Origin: Peribacillus loiseleuriae
GTDB taxonomy: Bacteria > Bacillota > Bacilli > Bacillales > DSM-1321
Direction: 5' to 3'
Length of the DNA: 64,000 nt
NCBI RefSeq assembly: GCF_001183985.1
Contig: NZ_LFZW01000001.1
Span: 1,705,812-1,769,811, forward strand
Positions within the stretch are counted from its first letter, which is position 1, and the number at the start of each line of letters is the position of its first letter. Under the pieces are notes generated by a model. The model saw only the letters and a list, made by a program, of their open reading frames with translations. It was not told the origin of the DNA and did no database searches. Both the position numbers and the translations under genes were made by a program. Below, piece by piece: positions 21,097-29,930 of the stretch.

Positions 21097-21374
21097 TTAT
21101 CAGTTCTGTCGTTTGTGAATGCATCATTTACGACGCCCATTCTTTAAAGGATAAAAGGGCTGTCTTACAAAGAGTGCAGACAAGGCTAAAACAGAAATTT
21201 AATATTTCTGTAAGCGAGGTAGGTTTCCAAGATACGTGGCAACGAACACAAATTGCCATCGTTGCGGTGACCTCTTCTAGAAAATCGACTGAGAAAGAAA
21301 TACAGAATGCCCTACAATTTCTAGATTCTTTTCCGGAACTAGAACGAACACTAACAGATATAGAATGGCTATAG
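21093..21374 (+). CDS. ylxP: YlxP, DUF503 family
   Basis: A 93-residue DUF503 protein with the family motif [20 protein letters not shown]. It overlaps infB by four bases and precedes rbfA, its usual place. The function is unsettled; the context suggests a role with ribosome assembly. Confidence 0.92.
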   Translation: MIISSVVCECIIYDAHSLKDKRAVLQRVQTRLKQKFNISVSEVGFQDTWQRTQIAIVAVTSSRKSTEKEIQNALQFLDSFPELERTLTDIEWL

Positions 21375-21393
21375 GACGAGCGAGGTGATGTAA

Positions 21394-21759
21394 ATGAGCC
21401 ATCGTGCGAATCGTGTAGGCGAGCAAATGAAGAAAGAATTGAGTGAAATTATCGGTCGTAAAATAAAGGACCCCCGGATTGGTTTTGTTACTGTTACAGA
21501 TGTTGCTGTTACGGGTGACCTTCAACAAGCAACTATCTATATCTCTGTACTTGGAGATGAAGAGCAAAAAGAAAATACGTTAAAGGGTCTTTCAAAAGCA
21601 ACAGGTTTCATCCGTTCAGAAATCGGTCAGAGAATCCGTTTAAGGAAAACGCCGGAAATATCTTTTGAATTTGATGAGTCGGTTACTTATGGAAATCGAA
21701 TAGAATCACTTATTACTCAGATTCATTCAGAGCAGCCTGCTAATAAAGACGAAGAATAA
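21394..21759 (+). CDS. rbfA: Ribosome-binding factor A
   Basis: A 121-residue KH-type 30S maturation factor that acts on the 5' end of 16S rRNA. The start region [21 protein letters not shown] and the later [14 protein letters not shown] are typical. The ATG at 21394 follows GCGAGGTGATG. An inverted-repeat element (21771-21854) and a terminator separate it from truB. Confidence 0.97.
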   Translation: MSHRANRVGEQMKKELSEIIGRKIKDPRIGFVTVTDVAVTGDLQQATIYISVLGDEEQKENTLKGLSKATGFIRSEIGQRIRLRKTPEISFEFDESVTYGNRIESLITQIHSEQPANKDEE

Positions 21760-21770
21760 CAACCTGATAA

Positions 21771-21854
21771 GGGTATCCCATAACGACAGGGTCAGACCCC
21801 GCGACTACTTTATACTATGGGTAGGGTGCGAGGTCAGATCCTTTTGGGACACCC
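21771..21854. repeat. Inverted-repeat element with GGGTCAGACC core, copy 1
   Basis: An 84-bp element with imperfect terminal inverted repeats (GGGTATCCCA and TGGGACACCC). The inner arms are GGGTCAGACCCCGC and GCGAGGTCAGATCC. Related elements lie at 29182 and 51287, with looser relatives at 32770 and 44432. It sits between rbfA and truB. Such palindromes are often mobilised in trans by REP-associated Y1 transposases, which is inference here. Confidence 0.75.
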
Positions 21855-21882
21855 ACATTCAACATATTTTTCTTTGAAAAAC

Positions 21883-21909
21883 AGGTAGACAATGGTCTAT
21901 CTTTTTTTC
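21883..21909 (+). terminator. Terminator-like hairpin before truB
   Basis: GGTAGAC pairs with GTCTATC (one G-U) and is followed by seven Ts. It may attenuate transcription into truB-ribC. Confidence 0.7.
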
Positions 21910-21950
21910 TGTCAAAAATTAAAAAAACAAAATGAAGAGAGGTGTCAAAA

Positions 21951-22874
21951 ATGGAAGGGATTTTGCCTTTATTAAAACCAAAAGGAATGACCTCGCATGA
22001 CTGTGTTTTTAAACTTCGAAAAATCTTAAAAACAAAGAAAGTGGGTCATACAGGCACTCTTGACCCAGATGTTACGGGAGTCTTACCTATTTGTATCGGA
22101 AGAGCAACGAAAATTGCTGAATACATTACAGACGCTGGAAAAGCATATGAAGGCGAAATCACACTCGGTTTTTCAACGACTACTGAAGATAGCAGCGGTG
22201 AGAAATTGGATGAAACAATTATTTCGGATGAAATCACAAGAGGACATATTTTAGAAGTGTTTCAATCTTTAACGGGTCCAATCATCCAAACACCACCGAT
22301 GTATTCAGCAGTCAAGGTGAACGGAAAAAAATTATATGAGTATGCTCGGGCTGGGATTGAGGTTGAAAGACCTTCAAGAGAAGTGACAATTCATGAATTA
22401 ACATTACTCGATGATCGTGAAGTATTTGTGGGGAATACCATTTCATTTAAATTCAGGGTGAAATGCAGCAAAGGGACATACATACGAACGCTTGCTGTCA
22501 TGATGGGAGAACGTCTCGGCTATCCAGCTCATATGTCCAGCTTAATTAGAATAGAATCAGCGGGGTTTACTTTAAATGATTGCAAAACGCTCGAAGAAGT
22601 GAAAGAGCTTTTCGAAGAAGGAAAAGAAAAGGAATTTTTGCTGCCGCTTGAGCGTGGTCTCTATCATTTGCCGAAATATCAGATTAATGATAAAGTAGCA
22701 ATGAAAATATTAAACGGTGCGGTTCTAACGCAGCCAGATGATTTGGATTATGCTAAAGGTGAACCTTTTGTCATGATTAATGAAAATGGAAGAGCCTTAG
22801 CTATTTATCAAGTGCATCCCGTAAAAGAACATGTAATCAAACCAGTGAAAATTTTGGTCATAGATGAACTGTGA
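21951..22874 (+). CDS. truB: tRNA pseudouridine-55 synthase TruB
   Basis: A 307-residue enzyme forming pseudouridine 55 in the T-loop of tRNAs. The catalytic Asp lies in KVGHTGTLDPDVTGVLP, with KPKGMTSHD upstream and a C-terminal PUA-like segment. I prefer the ATG at 21951, eight bases after AGAGAGG; a GTG at 21942 lies on the site itself. Confidence 0.96.
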   Translation: MEGILPLLKPKGMTSHDCVFKLRKILKTKKVGHTGTLDPDVTGVLPICIGRATKIAEYITDAGKAYEGEITLGFSTTTEDSSGEKLDETIISDEITRGHILEVFQSLTGPIIQTPPMYSAVKVNGKKLYEYARAGIEVERPSREVTIHELTLLDDREVFVGNTISFKFRVKCSKGTYIRTLAVMMGERLGYPAHMSSLIRIESAGFTLNDCKTLEEVKELFEEGKEKEFLLPLERGLYHLPKYQINDKVAMKILNGAVLTQPDDLDYAKGEPFVMINENGRALAIYQVHPVKEHVIKPVKILVIDEL

Positions 22875-22904
22875 GGCATACCGGGAGAAAGAGGAGATTT
22901 GAAC

Positions 22905-23855
22905 GTGAAAGTAATGACAATAGAGCATCCTCAAACATTTAATCCTGAAGAATTACCACCCTTAGTTATTGCGCTTGGATTTTTTGATGGAATACATATT
23001 GGACATCAGAAAGTGATTCAGACGGCAAAAGATGCAGCTATGAGGATGGGTGCTAAATCAGCGGTGATGACTTTTGATCCCCATCCATCTGCAGTACTTG
23101 GGATGGAGCAGCAATCTGTTCAATATATTACACCGTTGCAAGAAAAGGTAGCGATTATTGAAGAGCTTGATGTTGATTATGTTTTCGTTATTCATTTTAC
23201 AAAAGAATTCGCAACATTAACTCCTCAACAATTTGTGGATGATTATTTAATCAAGCTTCATACCATTCATGTTGTCGCAGGCTTTGATTTCTCATATGGA
23301 AGGTTCGGAGAAGGAACGATGGACACGCTTCCGATTCATTCAAGAGGTCAATTTACGCAAACCATTGTCGAAAAGCAAACAATGGAAGAGGAGAAAATCA
23401 GCTCAACTAGGATAAGAAAAACCTTGCAAGAAGGAGATTTTATTGACTTTTATAAGTTAACAGGAAGATGGTATTCTGTACGAGGAACCGTAATACACGG
23501 TGAAAAACGCGGAAGGCAGCTCGGATTCCCGACTGCAAACATCGACATCAAGGATCGATATATCTTCCCATCTACAGGTGTGTATGCTGTGAAAATTCAA
23601 ATTGATCATAAATGGTTTAATGGTGTTTGTAATGTGGGATATAAGCCAACTTTCCATGAGAAGAGACCTGAATATCCGTCCGTTGAAGTTCATGTGCTTG
23701 GCTTTGATCGAGTGATATATGGAGAAGATGTCGCTGTAGAATGGCATAAAAGGCTCCGCAGTGAACAAAAATTTGCTGGCCTGGAACAATTGGTTCAACA
23801 GATTGAATTGGATAAAAATCACGCAATCGAGTATTTTTCGCAATTAGATGGATAG
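22905..23855 (+). CDS. ribC: Bifunctional riboflavin kinase/FAD synthetase
   Basis: A 316-residue enzyme making FMN and then FAD. The N-terminal adenylyltransferase domain shows GFFDGIHIGHQ and the C-terminal flavokinase domain shows GRQLGFPTANI, GVYAVKI and GVCNVGYKPTF. The GTG at 22905 is correctly spaced from GAGGAG; a TTG at 22899 is too close. In B. subtilis FMN made by RibC controls the rib riboswitches. Confidence 0.95.
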   Translation: MKVMTIEHPQTFNPEELPPLVIALGFFDGIHIGHQKVIQTAKDAAMRMGAKSAVMTFDPHPSAVLGMEQQSVQYITPLQEKVAIIEELDVDYVFVIHFTKEFATLTPQQFVDDYLIKLHTIHVVAGFDFSYGRFGEGTMDTLPIHSRGQFTQTIVEKQTMEEEKISSTRIRKTLQEGDFIDFYKLTGRWYSVRGTVIHGEKRGRQLGFPTANIDIKDRYIFPSTGVYAVKIQIDHKWFNGVCNVGYKPTFHEKRPEYPSVEVHVLGFDRVIYGEDVAVEWHKRLRSEQKFAGLEQLVQQIELDKNHAIEYFSQLDG

Positions 23856-23858
23856 AAC

Positions 23859-23887
23859 TTGCATTCTGTAAAAAAAGGTTGTATGAT
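23859..23887 (+). promoter_or_regulatory. Promoter of rpsO
   Basis: TTGCAT (23859-23864) and TATGAT (23882-23887) are separated by 17 bp, overlapping the end of ribC at its upstream edge. Confidence 0.65.
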
Positions 23888-23894
23888 ATTCAAG

Positions 23895-23962
23895 TATGAA
23901 AATAACCGTTGCTTGGCTAAGCGAGTCTCCGACGCTGGCTCAGTAATTGGGGATTTTACAGA
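23895..23962 (+). ncRNA. Ribosomal protein S15 leader
   Basis: The rpsO leader carries GCTTGGCTAAGCGAG, CTCCGACGCTGGCT and CAGTAATTGGGG, the conserved parts of the Firmicute S15 leader three-way junction. Known biology: S15 binds it and represses its own translation. Identification is from remembered sequence, not a covariance search. Confidence 0.7.
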
Positions 23963-23982
23963 AACCTTAGGAGGAATAAACA

Positions 23983-24252
23983 ATGGCAATTACACAATTA
24001 CGTAAAAATGAACTTATCACTGAGTACCGTACTCACGACACTGACACTGGGTCACCAGAGGTTCAGATTGCAGTTTTAACAGAAGAAATCAACAACTTGA
24101 ACGGTCACTTACGCACTCATAAAAAAGACCACCATTCACGCCGCGGTCTTCTTAAAATGGTTGGTAAACGTCGTAATCTTCTTACTTACCTTCGTAATAA
24201 AGATGTTACTCGCTACCGTACATTAATTAATAAATTAGGCCTACGCCGATAA
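23983..24252 (+). CDS. rpsO: 30S ribosomal protein S15
   Basis: An 89-residue primary 16S rRNA-binding protein. The family core [20 protein letters not shown] and the [15 protein letters not shown] block are present. The length is exact for the family. The ATG at 23983 follows TAGGAGG. A strong terminator follows at 24260. Confidence 0.98.
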   Translation: MAITQLRKNELITEYRTHDTDTGSPEVQIAVLTEEINNLNGHLRTHKKDHHSRRGLLKMVGKRRNLLTYLRNKDVTRYRTLINKLGLRR

Positions 24253-24259
24253 TTAGTCG

Positions 24260-24287
24260 AAAAAGCGGGAGATTTTCCCGCTTTTTT
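24260..24287 (+). terminator. Terminator after rpsO
   Basis: AAAAAGCGGGA pairs with TCCCGCTTTTTT. Confidence 0.93.
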
Positions 24288-24493
24288 GATGTTTGAAGAC
24301 AAAAGTCATTTTACATAATGTGTAAAAGGGAGATTATTTGAAAAAAAACTTGTTTTTTTCAAATATACTCCGTTTTGCTGTTAATGCTTATTTATTTCGT
24401 GCATAATAGGAATAGTTTGGTTATGGAAGCTTTATTAATTTGACATATATGATAATGAAGATTTTAGATAAGGTTTAGGTGAAAACGACCAGG

Positions 24494-24520
24494 CCTCTAA
24501 AGTGAAGATTCAGAGAGGGG
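24494..24520 (+). promoter_or_regulatory. pnp leader hairpin covering the ribosome binding site
   Basis: CCTCT at 24494-24498 can pair with AGAGG at 24514-24518, which is part of the pnp Shine-Dalgarno run (to 24520). A second AT-rich inverted repeat lies upstream at about 24336-24365. Translational control of pnp is inferred. Confidence 0.4.
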
Positions 24521-24532
24521 TTTAATTGAAAG

Positions 24533-26650
24533 ATGGGACAGAACAAACATACGTATTCATACGAATGGGCCGGAAGAACATTAACTGTTGAAATTGGCCA
24601 GTTAGCTAAACAGGCAAATGGAGCTGTGCTTGTACGGTATGAAGAAACAGTTGTATTAAGTACAGCTACTGCATCAAAGGAACCAAAGAACGTTGACTTT
24701 TTCCCTTTAATGGTAAGCTATGAAGAAAGACTATATGCAGTTGGGAAAATTCCGGGTGGATTCATTAAGCGTGAGGGAAGACCAAGCGAAAGAGCAATTT
24801 TAGCAAGCCGTTTGATTGACCGTCCGATTCGTCCTTTATTTGCTGACGGCTTTAGAAATGATGTACAAGTTATCAGTATGGTGATGAGTGTGGATCAAGA
24901 TTGTTCTTCTGAAATGGCCGCAATGCTTGGATCATCTCTTGCGCTATCCGTTTCAGACATTCCGTTCGAAGGGCCAATCGCAGGTGTAGTTGTTGGTAGA
25001 ATTGATGGGAAATTCATTGTTAATCCGAATGTTGATCAGCTTGCACAAAGTGATATTAATTTGACTGTAGCTGGAACGAAAGACGCGATTAATATGGTTG
25101 AAGCAGGAGCTAACGAAGTACCTGAAGAAACGATGCTTGAAGCAATTATGTTTGGACATGATGAAATTAAGAACTTAATCGAGTTCCAAGAAAAAATCGT
25201 TGCTGAAATCGGCAAAGAAAAAATGAAAATCAATCTATATCAAGTAGATGCGGGGCTTGAGGCTGAAATTAAAAGTCTTTGTGAAGCTGATTTAAACAAA
25301 GCCGTACAAGTTCAGGAGAAACATGCTCGTGAAGCAGCTATTAAAGAAGTAAAAGACCGTGTGCTATTGCAATTCGAGGAAGAAACAGACGAAGACACAT
25401 TAAAGCAAATTAAAGAAATCTTAAATAAATTGGTGAAATCAGAAGTACGTCGTTTGATTACAGAAGAAAAGGTTCGCCCGGACGGCCGTAATCCAGATGA
25501 AATCAGACCGCTTTCTTCTGAAATCGACATCCTTCCTCGTACACATGGCTCAGGATTGTTTACGCGTGGACAAACTCAAGCCTTATCTATCTGTACTCTT
25601 GGTGCACTTGGAGATGTTCAGATTTTAGACGGACTGGGTACTGAGGAATCTAAACGATTCATGCATCACTATAATTTCCCACATTTCAGTGTTGGAGAAA
25701 CAGGACCAATCCGGGGTGCCGGACGTCGTGAAATTGGCCATGGTGCACTTGGAGAAAGAGCACTAGAGCCAGTGATACCAAATGATAAAGACTTCCCATA
25801 TACAATCCGACTTGTTTCAGAGGTACTTGAATCAAATGGTTCGACTTCACAAGCAAGTATCTGTGCAAGTACGCTGGCTATGATGGATGCGGGTGTTCCT
25901 TTGACAGCACCAGTAGCTGGTATTGCAATGGGACTAGTTAAAACTGGAGAACACTATACCATTTTAACTGATATTCAAGGGATGGAAGATCACCTAGGTG
26001 ATATGGACTTTAAAGTAGCGGGTACTGCAAAAGGTGTCACTGCTCTGCAAATGGACATAAAAATTGAAGGTCTATCAAGAGAAATTCTTGAAGAAGCACT
26101 TCAACAAGCAAAACGTGGAAGAATGCATATTCTTGATTCAATGATGTCAACTATCAATACGCCACGCGAAAATCTTTCAAAATATGCACCAAAAATCTTA
26201 ACGATGGCAATTAACCCAGATAAGATCCGTGATGTAATCGGACCAAGCGGAAAACACATCAATAAAATTATTGAAGAAACTGGCGTGAAAATTGATATCG
26301 AGCAAGACGGTACAGTGTTTATTGCGTCTACTAATGAAGAGATGAACCAAAAAGCGAAGAAAATCATTGAAGATATTGTTCGTGAAGTAGTTGTTGGTGA
26401 AGTCTATCTAGGTAAAGTAAAACGAATTGAAAAATTCGGTGCGTTTGTTGAAATCTTTAATGGTAAAGATGGTCTTGTACACATTTCTGAGCTTGCTGAA
26501 GAACGCGTAGGTAAGGTTGAGGATGTTGTAAAAATAGGCGATGAATTATCTGTTAAAGTCGTTGAAATCGATAAACAAGGAAGAGTAAATCTTTCTCATA
26601 AAGCAATTCTAAAGGCTCAAAAAGAAAGTGAAGAAAAATCAGAGGCTTAA
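24533..26650 (+). CDS. pnp: Polynucleotide phosphorylase
   Basis: A 705-residue phosphorolytic 3'-5' exoribonuclease, trimeric, central to mRNA decay. Two RNase PH domains flank a helical domain, with [15 protein letters not shown] in the second. A KH domain ([20 protein letters not shown]) and an S1 domain ([20 protein letters not shown]) follow. Length matches B. subtilis. The ATG at 24533 (MGQNKHTY) aligns with the family start. RNase J (35503) and RNase Y (61322) are in the same window. Confidence 0.98.
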   Translation: MGQNKHTYSYEWAGRTLTVEIGQLAKQANGAVLVRYEETVVLSTATASKEPKNVDFFPLMVSYEERLYAVGKIPGGFIKREGRPSERAILASRLIDRPIRPLFADGFRNDVQVISMVMSVDQDCSSEMAAMLGSSLALSVSDIPFEGPIAGVVVGRIDGKFIVNPNVDQLAQSDINLTVAGTKDAINMVEAGANEVPEETMLEAIMFGHDEIKNLIEFQEKIVAEIGKEKMKINLYQVDAGLEAEIKSLCEADLNKAVQVQEKHAREAAIKEVKDRVLLQFEEETDEDTLKQIKEILNKLVKSEVRRLITEEKVRPDGRNPDEIRPLSSEIDILPRTHGSGLFTRGQTQALSICTLGALGDVQILDGLGTEESKRFMHHYNFPHFSVGETGPIRGAGRREIGHGALGERALEPVIPNDKDFPYTIRLVSEVLESNGSTSQASICASTLAMMDAGVPLTAPVAGIAMGLVKTGEHYTILTDIQGMEDHLGDMDFKVAGTAKGVTALQMDIKIEGLSREILEEALQQAKRGRMHILDSMMSTINTPRENLSKYAPKILTMAINPDKIRDVIGPSGKHINKIIEETGVKIDIEQDGTVFIASTNEEMNQKAKKIIEDIVREVVVGEVYLGKVKRIEKFGAFVEIFNGKDGLVHISELAEERVGKVEDVVKIGDELSVKVVEIDKQGRVNLSHKAILKAQKESEEKSEA

Positions 26651-26678
26651 AAGTGTTTAGCAATATCGATAAAATGGA

Positions 26679-26713
26679 TGCATGCGATTCTTTGTGAATT
26701 TGCATGCTTTTTT
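26679..26713 (+). terminator. Terminator after pnp
   Basis: GCATGC-GATTC pairs with GAAT-GCATGC and is followed by Ts. Confidence 0.8.
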
Positions 26714-26924
26714 CTATATAAAGACTTATGATGAAGGATAGTTGATCAATTAATTGGTCTATTCGCATCGATGATCGCTTTGGGTTATTTGTTTGTTAGG
26801 ATGATGGATCATATTGAATACATTTCTTTTTAAAGGAGATTGCACTACTATTATTGTCAATGACTGCTATCGTTCTACCTTGTCCATTCTCCTCATACTA
26901 TTTATGTGAGGGGAGCTGTAAAAG

Positions 26925-27881
26925 ATGAGGAAATTAGGCCAGATAGTTGCGTTTAGTGCCATTGCAGGTATATCATGGTTATTAGTGCAAAATCCATATG
27001 TAGATTTGTATGTAAAGTCGATAACAGGGCAGGCTGTTGTTGCAGTAAAACAGGGTGACTCGCTTATGCTAGATATTGAATCAAAGGCGAAGGAATTTGA
27101 AATAGCTCCACAGGATGCAAGAATTGATTCAATCTGGAAAACGGTACCTGGTCTTAACGGTCTTAAAGTAGACGTTAGGGAATCTTATAAGGCAATGAAA
27201 GACAAAGGGATTTTTAACGAAAAAAAGTTGGTTTTTGAACAAGTCTCTCCTAGCGTACATATAAGCGACTTAGCTCCTGCACCAATTTACCGGGCACATC
27301 CTGAAAAACCAGTCGTGTCACTTTTAATTAATGTGGCATGGGGCAATGAATATTTACAGGATATGCTTGCCATACTTAAGGAAAATGATGTAAAGGCTAC
27401 TTTCTTTTTGGAAGGTAGATGGACTAAGAATAATCCTGAACTAGCAAAAATGATTGAACAAGGCGGACATGAGATTGGCAATCATTCTTATACTCATCCT
27501 GATATGAAATCACTAACCCAAACGGCTGCTAAAAATGAAATGCAAAAAACAAATGAAGTGATTGAGGCTGTGACAGATAAGAAAGTAAAGTGGTTTGCTC
27601 CTCCAAGTGGGGGTTTCCGAGATGAAACGGTTGAAGTTGCAAAAAGCCTTGGTATGGGTACGATTCTTTGGAGTGTGGATACAATTGATTGGCAAAAGCC
27701 AAGTCCAGATGTTCTGCTAAATAGAGTTCTTAGTAAAGCTCACTCTGGAGCATTTATCCTGATGCATCCAACAGACGCTTCTGCATCGTCATTAGAAGTT
27801 TTAATTCAACAATTGAAGAAGAAAGGCCTACAAATTGTAACCGTTTCAGAAGCTGTTGATGAAAGAAGAATGATTCAATAG
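26925..27881 (+). CDS. ylxY: YlxY, polysaccharide-deacetylase-like protein
   Basis: A 318-residue NodB-fold protein with an N-terminal membrane anchor or uncleaved signal (about residues 3-24), so probably outside the membrane. The metal-binding GNHSYTHPDM is kept. The catalytic TFDDG motif expected at the start of the NodB fold is replaced by LINVAWGNEYL, so deacetylase activity is doubtful. It lies between pnp and mlpA as in B. subtilis. Confidence 0.9.
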   Translation: MRKLGQIVAFSAIAGISWLLVQNPYVDLYVKSITGQAVVAVKQGDSLMLDIESKAKEFEIAPQDARIDSIWKTVPGLNGLKVDVRESYKAMKDKGIFNEKKLVFEQVSPSVHISDLAPAPIYRAHPEKPVVSLLINVAWGNEYLQDMLAILKENDVKATFFLEGRWTKNNPELAKMIEQGGHEIGNHSYTHPDMKSLTQTAAKNEMQKTNEVIEAVTDKKVKWFAPPSGGFRDETVEVAKSLGMGTILWSVDTIDWQKPSPDVLLNRVLSKAHSGAFILMHPTDASASSLEVLIQQLKKKGLQIVTVSEAVDERRMIQ

Positions 27882-27938
27882 ATAGCAGTTTACAAATTGC
27901 CTGCGCTTTCAACTGCAAAGAACAAGGAGGAATGTTCA

Positions 27939-29168
27939 TTGATTAAGAAATATACATGTCAAAATGGTGCAAGAATAGTACTCGAAAATATCTCAACAGT
28001 CCGTTCAGCTGCGATAGGGATCTGGATTAAAACTGGCTCCCGTAATGAAACACCGGAATTGAATGGGATTTCCCATTTTCTCGAGCATATGTTTTTTAAA
28101 GGTACAACTACTCGTAGTGCTCGAGAAATTGCTGAATCTTTCGATAGCATTGGCGGTCAGGTAAATGCCTTTACTTCAAAAGAATATACTTGTTATTATG
28201 CAAAAGTGCTCGATAACCATGCTAGCTTTGCGCTTGAAATTCTTTCTGACATGTTCTTTAATTCTACGTTTGACGAAGGAGAATTGAAGAAAGAGAAAAA
28301 TGTAGTGCTTGAGGAAATTAAAATGTACGAAGATACTCCAGATGATATTGTCCATGACCTGTTAAGTGAAGCAGTATATGAAAAGCATCCTCTGGGCTAT
28401 CCAATCCTTGGCACAGAAGAAACACTTGATACGTTTACAAGTGAGACGTTAAAACAATACGTTCATGATATGTATACACCGGACAAGGTCGTTATTTCCA
28501 TTGCTGGGAATGTGGACGAAAGCATGATTCAAGAAGTTGAAAAATACTTCGGATCGTTTACAGGCAGCGATATTCGAACTGAACTTATTAAGCCTATTTT
28601 TCATCAAAATCAATTCACAAAAAAGAAAGAAACGGAGCAGGCCCACCTATGCTTAGGTTTTGAAGGTTTGAGCATCGGTCATGATGACATGTACAGTTTA
28701 ATCACTCTCAACAATATTTTGGGTGGTAGTATGAGCAGCCGTCTTTTCCAGGAGGTTCGTGAACAACGTGGCCTTGCCTACTCAGTTTATTCTTATCATT
28801 CGAGTTATCAAGATAGCGGTTTAGTGACGATATATGGCGGTACTGGAGCTAATCAGTTGGAAAGTCTATATGAGACGATACAAATGACTTTAGACACGCT
28901 AAAACGGGAAGGGATCACTGCGAAAGAACTAAGAAACAGCAAAGAGCAGCTAAAAGGAAGCTTGATGTTGAGTCTTGAAAGCACCAATAGCAGAATGAGC
29001 CGTAACGGCAAAAATGAGCTGTTGCTTGAGAATCATCGTTCTCTTGATCGGATTGTAGAATTAATTGATGAAGTAACGGAAGAGCAGGTAAACAAGATGG
29101 CACAGCAAATTTTCACAGATTCTTATGCTTCTTCATTAGTTAGTCCGCTAGAAGAATGGACTAAATAA
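27939..29168 (+). CDS. mlpA: M16-family zinc protease MlpA (YmxG)
   Basis: A 409-residue insulinase-family peptidase with the inverted zinc motif HFLEH in GISHFLEHMFFKGT (about residue 45) and the downstream zinc Glu in the EKNVVLEEIKMYED region. The TTG at 27939 follows AAGGAGG and gives the B. subtilis length; the in-frame codon at 27897 would precede the site. It is the processing-peptidase type. B. subtilis MlpA affects aprE expression; the substrate is unknown. Confidence 0.94.
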   Translation: MIKKYTCQNGARIVLENISTVRSAAIGIWIKTGSRNETPELNGISHFLEHMFFKGTTTRSAREIAESFDSIGGQVNAFTSKEYTCYYAKVLDNHASFALEILSDMFFNSTFDEGELKKEKNVVLEEIKMYEDTPDDIVHDLLSEAVYEKHPLGYPILGTEETLDTFTSETLKQYVHDMYTPDKVVISIAGNVDESMIQEVEKYFGSFTGSDIRTELIKPIFHQNQFTKKKETEQAHLCLGFEGLSIGHDDMYSLITLNNILGGSMSSRLFQEVREQRGLAYSVYSYHSSYQDSGLVTIYGGTGANQLESLYETIQMTLDTLKREGITAKELRNSKEQLKGSLMLSLESTNSRMSRNGKNELLLENHRSLDRIVELIDEVTEEQVNKMAQQIFTDSYASSLVSPLEEWTK

Positions 29169-29181
29169 TCGCACAAAAAAA

Positions 29182-29298
29182 GAGGATGCCCCAAGGGTCA
29201 GACCTCACATTCTATATATCGTTTATTGTGTTATTTACACAGTCATATAAACGAATATAGTAGATGTGGGGTCTGACCCTTTCTTATGGGACAGCCTT
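29182..29298. repeat. Inverted-repeat element with GGTCAGACC core, copy 2
   Basis: A 117-bp near-complete palindrome. The arms run from AGGGTCAGACCTCACAT to ATGTGGGGTCTGACCCT and continue inward through CGTTTAT/ATAAACG. The outer ends AGGATGCCCCA and TGGGACAGCCT are imperfect repeats. Between mlpA and ymxH. The rest of the 325-bp gap (29299-29493) shows no gene. Confidence 0.8.
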
Positions 29299-29493
29299 TT
29301 ATTTGAGAGAAGAAAGAAAGCTTTTCAGGTGAATTTCGATGTTCAGTGAAGGCAGTCAAGCCCATCCGAAGCCATTTGCTTGCCGGCGGTGAACAGGGCG
29401 TTTGCGCTATTCTAATAAATGGTCATTCTTGTACTTCTATTCTTGGACAAAGTCGGATATAGATGAAATATGAACATATAAGGAGGAGATACT

Positions 29494-29742
29494 TTGAGGC
29501 TTAGTGAATTAAGTGGAAAAGAGATTGTCGATGTGGCCCGTGCTGAGCGATTAGGAGTATTAGGTCAAACGGATCTTGAAATCAACGAAAAAGGACAAAT
29601 AACAGCTTTAATCATCCCTTCTTTAAAGTGGTTTGGATTAAAGCGGCAAGGACATGAAATAAAAGTACCCTGGGAGCACATAAAGAAGATCGGTTCTGAC
29701 ATGGTGATTATTGATATAGTGGAAACCCAATATGAAGAATAA
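29494..29742 (+). CDS. ymxH: YmxH, YlmC/YmxH-family PRC-barrel sporulation protein
   Basis: An 82-residue PRC-barrel protein. The family start RLSELSGKEIVDV and core VPWEHIKKIGSDMVIIDI are present. Start TTG at 29494 after AGGAGGAG. Members are expressed in sporulation; no biochemical role is known to me. Confidence 0.9.
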   Translation: MRLSELSGKEIVDVARAERLGVLGQTDLEINEKGQITALIIPSLKWFGLKRQGHEIKVPWEHIKKIGSDMVIIDIVETQYEE

Positions 29743-29759
29743 AATTTACTGTTCTTTTT

Positions 29760-29783
29760 AACTGCCTAAGGGCGGTTTTTTTT
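29760..29783 (+). terminator. Terminator after ymxH
   Basis: ACTGCC pairs with GGCGGT and is followed by eight Ts. Confidence 0.85.
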
Positions 29784-29839
29784 GTGAATTTTTGTAGTTG
29801 AAAATTCAATTTAGAATGTTAGATACATATCCTACTATC

Positions 29840-29867
29840 ACCTATTTTGGAAGCACTACATAGGATG
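29840..29867 (+). promoter_or_regulatory. Sigma-K-type promoter for dpaA-dpaB
   Basis: ACC at 29840-29842 and CATAGGATG at 29859-29867 match the sigma-K consensus (AC, 16 bp, CATAnnnT). Mother-cell expression of dipicolinate synthase from sigma-K is established for B. subtilis. Confidence 0.65.
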
Positions 29868-29930
29868 TAAGGGTAAATCAATGAAAAAAAACGCGGAGAC
29901 ATTTCCATGAAAAAGAAGGTGACGGTTTTA

